From: CAYHWW01 sp964360145
GTDB taxonomy: Bacteria > Bdellovibrionota > UBA1018 > CAYHWW01
Length of the DNA stretch: 18,571 nucleotides
Assembly: GCA_964360145.1 (NCBI GenBank)
Contig: CAYHWW010000050.1
Location: 1-18,571, forward strand
Reading direction: 5' to 3'
Every line of letters begins with the position of its first letter. Position 1 is the stretch's first letter. The notes beneath the pieces are model-generated. The model saw only the letters and a program-made list of their open reading frames with translations. It did no database searches and was not told the origin of the DNA. A program made the position numbers and the translations under genes. Of the stretch, positions 1 through 7,332 are shown piece after piece.

Positions 1-64
1 CATTTTGGAGAAATTCGCAGCTCTCTAGTTCGTCATCGATCAGAAGGATTTTCAAGGCAGTCAT
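1..64 (-). CDS. Response regulator receiver domain, N-terminal fragment (runs off the left edge)
   Basis: Only the first 21 codons lie in the window. They read M-T-A-L-K-I-L-L-I-D-D-E-L-E-S-C-E-F-L-Q-N. The hydrophobic strand followed by the acidic D-D-E triplet is the beta-1 strand and Mg-binding acidic pocket of a CheY-like receiver domain. The phospho-acceptor Asp and any output domain lie outside the window. The ATG is preceded by GAGG five bases upstream, and the gene starts 7 bases after the MBOAT stop, so it is probably co-transcribed with the polysaccharide genes. A regulator of this locus or of surface behaviour is a reasonable inference. The identification rests on a short stretch, but the motif is characteristic. 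Confidence 0.75.
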   Translation of the reverse strand, partial: MTALKILLIDDELESCEFLQN

Positions 65-71
65 GGGGACC

Positions 72-1475
72 TCAGAATTGGAAGTAGATGAACTCAGCGT
101 TGCTGGCACCGAAATAAACCATGAGTGCCGCCACCGCACCATAGGCCACTGCCTGCCCCACCGTGGGCTTCCAGGCCAGAATCCGCCGCCGCAATGGGCT
201 TGCTAACATGTACGCCACCGTCGCCAACGGGATGAGCACGAGGCCGGGATGGATGTCGGCGGTACGCACCACGGGGCTCCCTATGGCTCGCAATACTTCA
301 ATGGCGGTTTTGAAGTCCGGAGAACGAAAGAAGATCCGAGTGAAAGTAATGAGGTTGAACACGATGAAGCCCCGCAAGAGGGCCTCGCTCCAGCTCATCT
401 GGTCGGTGCGCTTCACCTTGACGCCGCGCATGTCGTGCCAGGCCTTCTCTATGACGAGAAAGGAGCCGTTCAACGCGCCCCAGGCCACGAAGGTCCAGTT
501 TGCACCATGCCAAAGCCCGCCAACCAGCATGGTGAGGAACAAATTGCGATAGGTGAGCAATCGCCCGCCACCATTGCCCCCCATGGGAATGTAGAAATAG
601 TCACGAAGCCAACGAGAGAGCGTCTTGTGCCACCGGCGCCAAAAATCCGTGATGCTGGTGGCAAGATATGGCTTGTCGAAGTTTTCAGGAAGCTCATAGC
701 CCATCCAGCGGGCGCACCCTCGGGCCATATCGCTGTAGGCGGAAAAATCGAAGTAGACCTGCATGGAGTATCCGTAAACCGCGACGATATTCATCCAACG
801 GTTATGCTCCGAGGGGTGAGCAAAAACGCGTTCCACAAAAGGAGCGAAATTGTCGGCGAGCAGCACCTTCTTGCCAAAACCGATCAAGAGGAGGTTCAAG
901 CCCTCCTGGAACGCCGCGGGGGTGCAAAGGCGATCTCTGGGGATTTGGTGCAGGAGCTCGCTGGCGCGTACGATGGGCCCGGCAATGAGCTTGGGGAAGA
1001 ACATGAGAAAGCTCAGATACTGGAAGAAACTTCGCTTGGGTTGGAGGTCCCCACGGTAAACATCCACCGCATAGCTCACGGTCTCGAAGGTATAGAATGA
1101 AATACCCAGAGGCAGCGCCACTTCGAAGTGGGGCGGACGCCACCCCAACCCCAACCAGGAAGACAGATCCGTCACAGTGCCCAGTGCCATGGTGGTGTAC
1201 TTGAAAAAGGCCAGGCTACCCAAGCTGAAAACAAGACTCGCAATGAGCCAGGGCTTTCGTTGCTCTTTCGACGGCAGATCCGCCATGCGGATGGCGATGA
1301 CGTAGTCCACGGCGGCGGTGACCAACAGGAGCAAAATGTAGACCGGACTCCAACTCATGTAGAAAACAACGCCACCAGCCAAAATCCAACCGTTGCGAAA
1401 ACGCAGCGGCAGCAGCGCGTTAACCATAAGCAAAATGGCGAAGAAGTAGGCGAAGGTGAGGGAGTTGAAAATCAT
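72..1475 (-). CDS. MBOAT-family O-acyltransferase (AlgI-like)
   Basis: This is a 467-residue multi-pass inner-membrane protein of the membrane-bound O-acyltransferase family, close in length to AlgI. The family takes acyl groups from a cytoplasmic donor across the membrane so that a periplasmic partner can esterify the polysaccharide. Visible family features are the DFSAYSDMARG segment (about 243-253), DFWRRWHKTLSRWLRDYFYI (277-296) with His283, and GGLWHGANW (319-327) with the invariant His323, which corresponds to the catalytic His of AlgI. Hydrophobic helices run through the whole length. The ATG overlaps the stop of the upstream SGNH gene (ATGA), with GGGGAG just before it. This fits the AlgI/AlgJ division of labour: MBOAT carries the acyl group and the SGNH protein transfers it. 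The acyl group is probably acetyl, but that is not shown by sequence. Confidence 0.95.
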   Translation of the reverse strand: MIFNSLTFAYFFAILLMVNALLPLRFRNGWILAGGVVFYMSWSPVYILLLLVTAAVDYVIAIRMADLPSKEQRKPWLIASLVFSLGSLAFFKYTTMALGTVTDLSSWLGLGWRPPHFEVALPLGISFYTFETVSYAVDVYRGDLQPKRSFFQYLSFLMFFPKLIAGPIVRASELLHQIPRDRLCTPAAFQEGLNLLLIGFGKKVLLADNFAPFVERVFAHPSEHNRWMNIVAVYGYSMQVYFDFSAYSDMARGCARWMGYELPENFDKPYLATSITDFWRRWHKTLSRWLRDYFYIPMGGNGGGRLLTYRNLFLTMLVGGLWHGANWTFVAWGALNGSFLVIEKAWHDMRGVKVKRTDQMSWSEALLRGFIVFNLITFTRIFFRSPDFKTAIEVLRAIGSPVVRTADIHPGLVLIPLATVAYMLASPLRRRILAWKPTVGQAVAYGAVAALMVYFGASNAEFIYFQF

Positions 1476-2527
1476 AGCTCCCCCGTCAATGCCGTTTGCG
1501 CAGGCGCCAGCCCCAATGCACCGCCGTCTAGCAGAACTCCCCCGAGACGTTTCGTGTAACGCAGCGCCAGGTCCTCGGGCATGTGACCAGGATCGCCAAA
1601 GGCCTCGTCGCCTGCTTCTTCCATGAGCGCGGCATGATTGAGGAAGAGCGCCCCCTCTTTTTCCAGCTCATCAGCCATGCGCCGCCGCCACTCTTGATGG
1701 ACGGGAAGCAGCGCCAAATGACTCTGGAACCAAGGCGACACGGGGGTCTCAACCACAATGAGCTTCACGCCGTTCCGAGCACAGCGGCGAGCGAAATCCC
1801 GCACGAGGGCGAAGTGCCAGCTTCCGAGCTTAAGCCCAGCATACTCGCGCTCATAACCTAGTGCGCCCCGATGGAAACGATCTTTCCACTGAAGCACCTT
1901 GAAGGGAACCCAGCCATCACCCCTATCCGTGTAAGTGCGGGACAGCTCTTCTTGCTCGTAGGTCAGGCCCATCACGCGGGTCTGAAGAGGTAACGTGCGA
2001 ATCCCCAAGCGCTCTGAATAATCAGAAACAAAGGTTTTAAAGAGCGGACGCCGGGCCCAGGGGCGGAAGAGGCCCATGGTGACCACATCGAGGACGAGCT
2101 CCAGCGGCGCACGCATCCGCAGCAAAGGCAGCGCATCCGCGAGCTTCAGGTACTCCAGGCGGTTGTTGCGACGGCTGTCATCAAACTGAAGGGGATTAGC
2201 TGCCCAGATGAGTACCCGCGGCCGACGCGGGCCGCTGAGCAGAGCACTGCTAGCAAAGCTCCAGTGATGGAGGACATCAGTGCCGTCCACTGCAAAGTTC
2301 TGAGCCGTGAGCCCGGGCACTCCCTGGTCGGTGAGCTCCGCGAGTAGCTGCCGTGGGGCCATGCCCACATGGGCCCGGGAGTCCCCAATGATGGAAATAT
2401 CAGGCACAGCCCCCGCGGTTTTCAACTGCGGATATGCAGGGTTTCCGGGGTTGCCCACAAACAAGAGCGGCGAGCAGAAAAACACAAAGGAGACGAAAAG
2501 AAGCCCCAAAGACCTGTTGATGGTCAT
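1472..2527 (-). CDS. SGNH/AlgJ-like periplasmic O-acyltransferase
   Basis: A 351-residue protein with an N-terminal membrane anchor (about 7-24) and an SGNH-hydrolase-type body. Block I is IIGDSRAHVG (46-55) with the nucleophile Ser50. A block-III-like NPLQFDD follows VLIWAA. Block V is GDPGHMPEDLA (311-321), giving the Asp312/His315 pair. Related proteins (AlgJ, AlgX, DltD-like) transfer acyl groups from the MBOAT partner to a periplasmic polysaccharide. The gene overlaps both neighbours by 4 bases (ATGA) and has a very strong AAGGAGGT site 9 bases before its ATG. The position directly before the MBOAT gene supports the paired role. It could instead be an esterase, but the MBOAT linkage favours transfer. 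Confidence 0.88.
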   Translation of the reverse strand: MTINRSLGLLFVSFVFFCSPLLFVGNPGNPAYPQLKTAGAVPDISIIGDSRAHVGMAPRQLLAELTDQGVPGLTAQNFAVDGTDVLHHWSFASSALLSGPRRPRVLIWAANPLQFDDSRRNNRLEYLKLADALPLLRMRAPLELVLDVVTMGLFRPWARRPLFKTFVSDYSERLGIRTLPLQTRVMGLTYEQEELSRTYTDRGDGWVPFKVLQWKDRFHRGALGYEREYAGLKLGSWHFALVRDFARRCARNGVKLIVVETPVSPWFQSHLALLPVHQEWRRRMADELEKEGALFLNHAALMEEAGDEAFGDPGHMPEDLALRYTKRLGGVLLDGGALGLAPAQTALTGEL

Positions 2528-3603
2528 GACGACAGGACCTCCTTCAGCAGATTGAGTCCGCGGAACAGCCCGTCCACCCCAGGGCGGGTAGTCATGACAT
2601 ACTCGCGGCTCACGAGACGCACATCCTGGGTGAAATGACGCTTGAACGCGGAGATGGGCGCAAGCAGGTCACCATCACCGCCTTCGGTGACACCACCCAA
2701 GTCCAGGGAATTCGCGCCATGCTGCTTGGCCCACAATACCTTGTCCCACAGGAGGAAGTAGTTGAAGTGGAGCTTGCGCAACTGGGGATCGGGCATGGAC
2801 CCGGAAGATACAGCCTCAACCAAGTTGCCATGACGCACATCGAGGGAATAGGCCAAGAGCTCCTCTGGCCTCCCCTTCAAGAAGAGGCCTAAAATCAGCG
2901 CACGGTGAGGTTGGCTACCAGCCATGGAGAAGTAGGGTTCGAAGTCAAAAGCGGGGCCGCCGCCACCACCATGCCTGCTGAATGCAGCATCCAGGCAGGT
3001 CTGCATGGAGGGAATCCATCGTGGATCACTCAAGGGGACGATCTCCACTTCTTCACGGGTACGATGCCGGATCTTGGCCCGTGTTTTCTTGTCCATCCGC
3101 GCCAACAACTCATCGGTGCTGGGGCTGAGATCGTAATAGAGAGTCTTTTCGTAAGAGAGTGGAGCACAAAGGGAGAAGCCCACGCCACGCACGAGCTCAT
3201 CCGCACGAACGAGATGGGAATCATGCTGGTGGTAGAGGTGGAGACGGAGACGGGAAAGACCCTGGGTCTCACGCAAAATCCGAGGGATGGTGAGAAGAGC
3301 CCAGCGCTCTTCCGCGACATCAACAAATGCCCGACCCAGACTGGGGATCACGCCATGCACGTACCAGGATGCGCGACGGGGCCGGTGGAGCTGAACAGCC
3401 ACCTGCCCCGCGGGCTGGCCTCGGCGCCCCGTAAACTGGAAGAGACGGAAATCACGGCCGCAGGCCTGCAACCACTCACAACTTTGTGGCAAGAGGAGCT
3501 CGGCACCTTGGGCCAAGAGGTCAGCCTCAAAGGCACGGGCCTCATCATCGATGGCATCCCGCACCTGCAAGTTCCTGCCGTTGAGTTCCATGCTGATGTT
3601 CAT
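2524..3603 (-). CDS. FemAB/GNAT-fold transferase in the polysaccharide operon
   Basis: A 359-residue cytoplasmic protein with the double GNAT-like fold of the FemAB/BioF2-type acetyltransferase group. Family marks are the basic helix KKTRAKIRHRTREEVEI (172-188), the segment HFNYFLLWDKVLWAKQHGAN (279-298), DLGGV (301-305), and SAFKRHFTQ (318-326), which resembles the 'glycine-rich turn then FK.F' end of FemAB domains. These enzymes transfer an amino acid from aminoacyl-tRNA, or another acyl group, to an amino group; here the acceptor could be an amino sugar of the exported polymer (inference). The frame stays open about 89 codons further upstream, but that extension lies inside the GT2 gene. 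The ATG at 3603 gives an ATGA overlap with the GT2 stop and has GGGGAG upstream, so it is preferred. The downstream junction is also ATGA. Confidence 0.82.
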   Translation of the reverse strand: MNISMELNGRNLQVRDAIDDEARAFEADLLAQGAELLLPQSCEWLQACGRDFRLFQFTGRRGQPAGQVAVQLHRPRRASWYVHGVIPSLGRAFVDVAEERWALLTIPRILRETQGLSRLRLHLYHQHDSHLVRADELVRGVGFSLCAPLSYEKTLYYDLSPSTDELLARMDKKTRAKIRHRTREEVEIVPLSDPRWIPSMQTCLDAAFSRHGGGGGPAFDFEPYFSMAGSQPHRALILGLFLKGRPEELLAYSLDVRHGNLVEAVSSGSMPDPQLRKLHFNYFLLWDKVLWAKQHGANSLDLGGVTEGGDGDLLAPISAFKRHFTQDVRLVSREYVMTTRPGVDGLFRGLNLLKEVLSS

Positions 3604-4700
3604 GACCAGAGGACTCCCCTTCTCTGAGCCGTGGCTTGAAGTGGTGCCTTCAAAGAGGCCAGTGCGGCGGCTTGAGCTCGGGGGTGGAGCACAAGGGCGC
3701 CACTGACACAAGTCATGAGCAATGCCAAGGGCCAAGGGCCAGCCCACAGCGCTGCCCCCAGGGGAATTGCCGCCACATAAATCCAGAAGGGTCGCAGCCC
3801 CCGCCTCGCGGCGAGAAGGGCCACTACGGGATTCCGACGGGCCACTCGCAGCCAGAGAGCACTGATCCACTGGAGGTTACCCTCCACCATGCGAGTGCGA
3901 CGCCGACCTTCGCGGTCTGCCTCACCGATCCCCGCATCACTGACCGCTGCCGTGGCGCCAAAATAGCGAATGCGATGGCCGGAGGCGCGAATGATCAAAG
4001 GCAACACGATATCGTCATTGAACCATGGCCCCGGCCCCAACTCTCGAAAGGCCTCCGTCAAAACATCAGCGCGGTAAAAAACAGCGGCGCCATGAACGCT
4101 CACCGGGCCACCTGAATGGTTTTCGAGGAGTTTCAAACCCCGCTCCACCGCCCAATGACTGCGCTCAGCAAAACCCGCGGAGGGCTGAACGTAACCGGGC
4201 GCAAGGCCCCCATAGCGACCGCCCTGCATTTCCGCCCAGAGAGAGACGAGTAAGGTCCTGGGCCATAGGGTCCCTGCATCCGTAAGCGCCACCCACCGGG
4301 CATTGGCCGCGGGGGCGAGCTGACGCAGGACATTCCATTTGCCGAGATTTTCCGTGAATTCCACCACAGACACCGGAAAACCGCCGCAAGCCGCCCTTGT
4401 CGCGGGGTCGGCACCATCAAGTCCCACTGTGATGGAAATCGTGGCTTCGGGATGAACCGTGCGCAACTCATCGATGGCCATGGAAATAGAAGAGAGAGTC
4501 AACGGTAGCGTGCCTGCCTCTTTGAACGCGGGGATGATAATGGCGATATCCAACAAGCCCGCGGCAGGCTGCACGGGGGCGCGTCGCCGCGAAAATGGCG
4601 CCATGAGCGCCGCCAAAAGCGGGAACAGCACGGTGAATGCAGCCACTGCCGCGGCGGCAGCCCATAGGAGCAACAGGTATTGACCGCCGTTGTCAGCCAT
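3600..4700 (-). CDS. Membrane-associated family 2 glycosyltransferase
   Basis: A 366-residue GT2 enzyme that likely adds one sugar to the lipid-linked repeat unit at the inner face of the membrane. There is a membrane helix at about 9-33. The GT-A core starts at DIAIIIPAFKEAGTLPLTLS (51-70), with the nucleotide-binding Asp in GLDGAD (93-98). The metal site reads LTDAGT (139-144), a DAG in place of the classical DXD. NDD (228-230) is the expected position of the catalytic base. A basic run followed by EGNLQW (273-278) resembles the QxxRW region of processive GT2 enzymes. Further membrane helices lie at about 303-338. It starts 7 bases after the phosphoglycosyl transferase stop with AGG at 8 bases, and ends in an ATGA overlap with the FemAB gene. 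Sugar specificity cannot be read. Confidence 0.87.
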   Translation of the reverse strand: MADNGGQYLLLLWAAAAAVAAFTVLFPLLAALMAPFSRRRAPVQPAAGLLDIAIIIPAFKEAGTLPLTLSSISMAIDELRTVHPEATISITVGLDGADPATRAACGGFPVSVVEFTENLGKWNVLRQLAPAANARWVALTDAGTLWPRTLLVSLWAEMQGGRYGGLAPGYVQPSAGFAERSHWAVERGLKLLENHSGGPVSVHGAAVFYRADVLTEAFRELGPGPWFNDDIVLPLIIRASGHRIRYFGATAAVSDAGIGEADREGRRRTRMVEGNLQWISALWLRVARRNPVVALLAARRGLRPFWIYVAAIPLGAALWAGPWPLALLMTCVSGALVLHPRAQAAALASLKAPLQATAQRRGVLWS

Positions 4701-4707
4701 GGCCGAC

Positions 4708-6045
4708 CTATCTTCCGCTGTTGCCGCGGAGCAACGTCATGATGGTTTTTCCCCACACAATGAAGTCCGTGCGGGGGCTCATATAGCGCATGTAGTAGAG
4801 GTCGTACTCCAACTTGCGCTCCGACTCTTCGATTGTGGATGCATAGCCGCCAAGGAGCTGCGCCCAGCCCGTAATTCCCGGACGGACCAGGAGACGGAGA
4901 TTGAAGTGGGGGCATTCCTTCTCAATGATCCGATAGAACTCCGGCCGCTCGGGCCGGGGGCCAACAAAGCCGATCTCACCGCGCATGACGTTCCAGAGCT
5001 GCGGCAGCTCGTCCAAGCGGGTCTTGCGCAAAATCCGACCAATGGTGGTGACACGGTTATCGTTCTTACCCGCCCATTGGGGGCCATTGCTCTCCGCATC
5101 CATTCGCATGGTGCGAAGTTTGTAGAGGTCGAAGTCTTCACCCAACATGCCCGTGCGCCTCTGACTGAAGAACACCGGGCCCCGGCTTGTCGCCTTGATG
5201 AGCGCCGCCACTATGAGAAAAATGGGTGAAAGCACCAGAATGAGAAATCCCGCGAGAACAGGCTCGAGGTAAAATTTCATGACACCGTAGACCTGGTCGA
5301 AAGTGCCCCGGCGCTGGGACCCCGCCAGGAAAGTCCAGATGTCAGTGTCATTGATGCTGATGTGGCCCCGCATGTGGCTCATCACTGTTTGGTAATCAAG
5401 CACGGTCACGCCACGCATGTGGGCTCGCAGGATGTTCTGGTGCACGAGAAAATTCTTCGTAGCGCTGCGGGAGAGAATCACATAGTCCAGACGCCCCCCC
5501 GTAACCAGGGCGCCATTGAACTCATTGGGAGAGAGGAACCGGAAGTATCTTTCCCATCCACCGGAACGGAAACTTTCGAGGAAGCGCTCTTTTTCCCCAT
5601 CGGTGAGCGCGAGGTACACTATGCTCTTCACGGGCAACGCCCGAGTGGCGAGTTGCTCGATGCTTTCGAGGCAGGCAGCGAACAGGGCGGGTACCGCCGC
5701 GCCGAGCATGATTTCCCGAGACCTCAGAAACCCCGTTCCAAACAGCACAATGGCAAGAGGCTTACATGCGAGCCCCGCCAGGGGAATGAGGCACCATAAC
5801 GTGAGGAAGTCCGGCAAGAAACGATTCAGCGTAAACGGCCTGAAAAAGTCGAGCCAGTAAAGCGCTAGGACCGTGAGGAATGCGGAAGAGCCCGCCCAGA
5901 ACAGGATGGCGAGGCTCAAGGACGAGGAGAAGGCCTTCAGGGCGAGATCCCCCCTGAAGTACCAGCCGAGGAGCACCCACCCCAGGGCTATAGCCAAGAA
6001 AAGTAACAGATCTTTTCGTAATGGACGACGGTAGCGGTACATCAT
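4708..6045 (-). CDS. Polyprenyl-phosphate sugar-1-phosphate transferase (WcaJ/WbaP-type)
   Basis: This 445-residue enzyme probably starts the repeat unit by moving a sugar-1-phosphate onto undecaprenyl phosphate. Membrane helices lie at about 12-30, 38-64 and 80-103. A Rossmann-like regulatory domain follows (about 110-235). The next helix, 262-284, contains the Ser-Pro break (LSPIF, 272-276) typical of the re-entrant helix. The catalytic domain shows KLRTM (309-313), the Asp345-Glu346 dyad in KTRLDELPQLWNVMRGE, GPRPER (362-367) and RPGITGWAQ (388-396). Length and layout match the long WcaJ/WbaP class. The start is ATGATG with GGGGAG seven bases upstream. It is the first gene of the left arm and faces the dyad-rich divergent promoter. 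The donor sugar is not predictable. Confidence 0.95.
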   Translation of the reverse strand: MMYRYRRPLRKDLLLFLAIALGWVLLGWYFRGDLALKAFSSSLSLAILFWAGSSAFLTVLALYWLDFFRPFTLNRFLPDFLTLWCLIPLAGLACKPLAIVLFGTGFLRSREIMLGAAVPALFAACLESIEQLATRALPVKSIVYLALTDGEKERFLESFRSGGWERYFRFLSPNEFNGALVTGGRLDYVILSRSATKNFLVHQNILRAHMRGVTVLDYQTVMSHMRGHISINDTDIWTFLAGSQRRGTFDQVYGVMKFYLEPVLAGFLILVLSPIFLIVAALIKATSRGPVFFSQRRTGMLGEDFDLYKLRTMRMDAESNGPQWAGKNDNRVTTIGRILRKTRLDELPQLWNVMRGEIGFVGPRPERPEFYRIIEKECPHFNLRLLVRPGITGWAQLLGGYASTIEESERKLEYDLYYMRYMSPRTDFIVWGKTIMTLLRGNSGR

Positions 6046-6108
6046 GGTGAAGCTCCCCCTATAGCCTCTCTAGTAAACGATTTACAAACGATTTCTAGTT
6101 ATGTACTA
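6046..6108. promoter_or_regulatory. Divergent promoter/operator region with tandem dyads
   Basis: This is the only spacer between the minus-strand phosphoglycosyl transferase and the plus-strand GT4. It is AT-rich in a GC-rich locus. AAACGATTT occurs twice, at 6075-6083 and 6086-6094, 11 bp apart, about one helical turn. The first copy sits in a perfect dyad GTAAA-CGA-TTTAC (6073-6085). A second perfect dyad, CTAGT-TATGT-ACTAG, lies at 6095-6109 and touches the GTG start of the GT4 gene. CTAG also occurs at 6070-6073. Same-face repeats in a divergent promoter suggest an activator or repressor site. No convincing -35/-10 pair could be assigned. Confidence 0.55.
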
Positions 6109-7332
6109 GTGATAACCCTCATGGCCCGCCGCTTCGGTCCCATTCTCCACGTCTTCAACTCCACCCTGGTCAGCGGCCCTGAAACCCTGGTTTTACCCAA
6201 CCTGGCCGGTTCAGGGCTGGACATCCGCGTCGTGCTTTTGCAAGAAACGCGCAACTCCGTGGGAGCTCAAACTGTGGCTTCTTACGCCACAAATCTGGGT
6301 TTCGAGGTCCACGAAATCCCCACGCGGGGCAGAATGGACGTCTTTGCCTGCTTCACGCTCTCGCGCCTGCTGGGGCAGCTTGCCCCGTCCATCATTCATA
6401 CCCACGGACCCAAGGCGGGGCTCTATGCGCTGGCGGCAGCCCGCCTGGGGCGGTGCCCCGGCGCCCTCATCACGACCCACCATGGCGTGCGGGCCAACGA
6501 CACCTCAAATAAATTGAAACTATTTGAGACCGTTTACGAAAAATTGATTATCCCACGCCAAGCCCGGTGCCTTGCGGTCTGCTCCTCCGACGCTCAACTG
6601 CTGAAGACCCGAGGCGTCCCCTCCTCCCGCCTCGCCACCCATCTCAATGGGACGGATCGCCCGCTACTCACCGGGACAGCCAAGACCCAGGCTCGCACGC
6701 TGGCACGGGCAAATTGGGCCCAGGCACTCACACGACCCTCCTTTGACGAAAGTGAGATGCTCTGGGGCGTGGTGGGCCGCCTCGCGCCGGAGAAACGCCA
6801 CAGCATCCTGTTGGAGTCCCTCGCCGTGCTGCTCAAAGCCCAACCCGGCGCGAAACTCCACGTTTTACTCTTCGGCTCAGGCCCCCTGGAGACAAAACTC
6901 AAGACCCAGGCATCCCAGCTGGGGCTCGGCCAGCACGTCCACTTCATGGGGTACCGCCCCGACGTATCCGCTGAAATGGCAGGCCTTGACCTCCTCCTCT
7001 CCCTCTCTTCCGCCGAAGGCCTTCCCATCAACCTCATTGAAGCGGGGTGGGCCGCGGTACCCGTAGCCGCCACTGCCGTTGATGGCGTCAAAGATCTCAT
7101 CGTGCACGGTGAAAGCGGTTGGCTGCTGCCCGCCGAGATCACCTCAACCGAGCTAGCGGCCACTTTGGGCGGCATTCTTCAAAACCCCGCGCCTGCCACC
7201 GATTGGGCAACACGGCTTCAAAGCCGCGTTGCGGAGCGCTTTTCCAGGAAGGCCTGGCTCGCAGACCTCCGGGGGCACTATGACCTACTCAGAAACTCCA
7301 CCGCCGAGCGGCCATCACTCTCCCAGTTGTAG
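6109..7332 (+). CDS. Family 4 glycosyltransferase (plus-strand insert in the locus)
   Basis: A 407-residue GT-B-fold retaining glycosyltransferase, presumably adding a sugar to the lipid-linked repeat unit. The N-terminal domain shows the 'HVFNSTLVSGPE' entry (14-25), HTHG (97-100) and ITTHHG (121-126). The C-terminal domain begins near WGVVGRLAPEKR (219-230), where Arg and Lys normally bind the donor phosphates. The EX7E motif is E303-GLPINLI-E311. It is the only plus-strand gene inside the polysaccharide cluster. The start is GTG at 6109 or ATG at 6121; neither has a Shine-Dalgarno sequence, so translation may be leaderless. Its last 55 bases overlap the 3' end of the convergent minus-strand GT4 gene. 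Confidence 0.92.
   Translation: MITLMARRFGPILHVFNSTLVSGPETLVLPNLAGSGLDIRVVLLQETRNSVGAQTVASYATNLGFEVHEIPTRGRMDVFACFTLSRLLGQLAPSIIHTHGPKAGLYALAAARLGRCPGALITTHHGVRANDTSNKLKLFETVYEKLIIPRQARCLAVCSSDAQLLKTRGVPSSRLATHLNGTDRPLLTGTAKTQARTLARANWAQALTRPSFDESEMLWGVVGRLAPEKRHSILLESLAVLLKAQPGAKLHVLLFGSGPLETKLKTQASQLGLGQHVHFMGYRPDVSAEMAGLDLLLSLSSAEGLPINLIEAGWAAVPVAATAVDGVKDLIVHGESGWLLPAEITSTELAATLGGILQNPAPATDWATRLQSRVAERFSRKAWLADLRGHYDLLRNSTAERPSLSQL

Noticed and set aside
249..1100. Long plus-strand open frame across the MBOAT gene
   Set aside because: The opposite strand has all MBOAT motifs; the plus product shows no family features and is a mirror of GC-rich codon use.
2905..3627. Plus-strand 240-codon frame over the FemAB-type gene
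   Set aside because: Shadow of the minus-strand gene, which has clear family motifs and ATGA junctions with both neighbours.
3604..3870. N-terminal extension of the FemAB-type protein
   Set aside because: The 89 extra residues lie fully inside the GT2 coding sequence and are of low plausibility; ATG 3603 has the ATGA junction and GGGGAG upstream.
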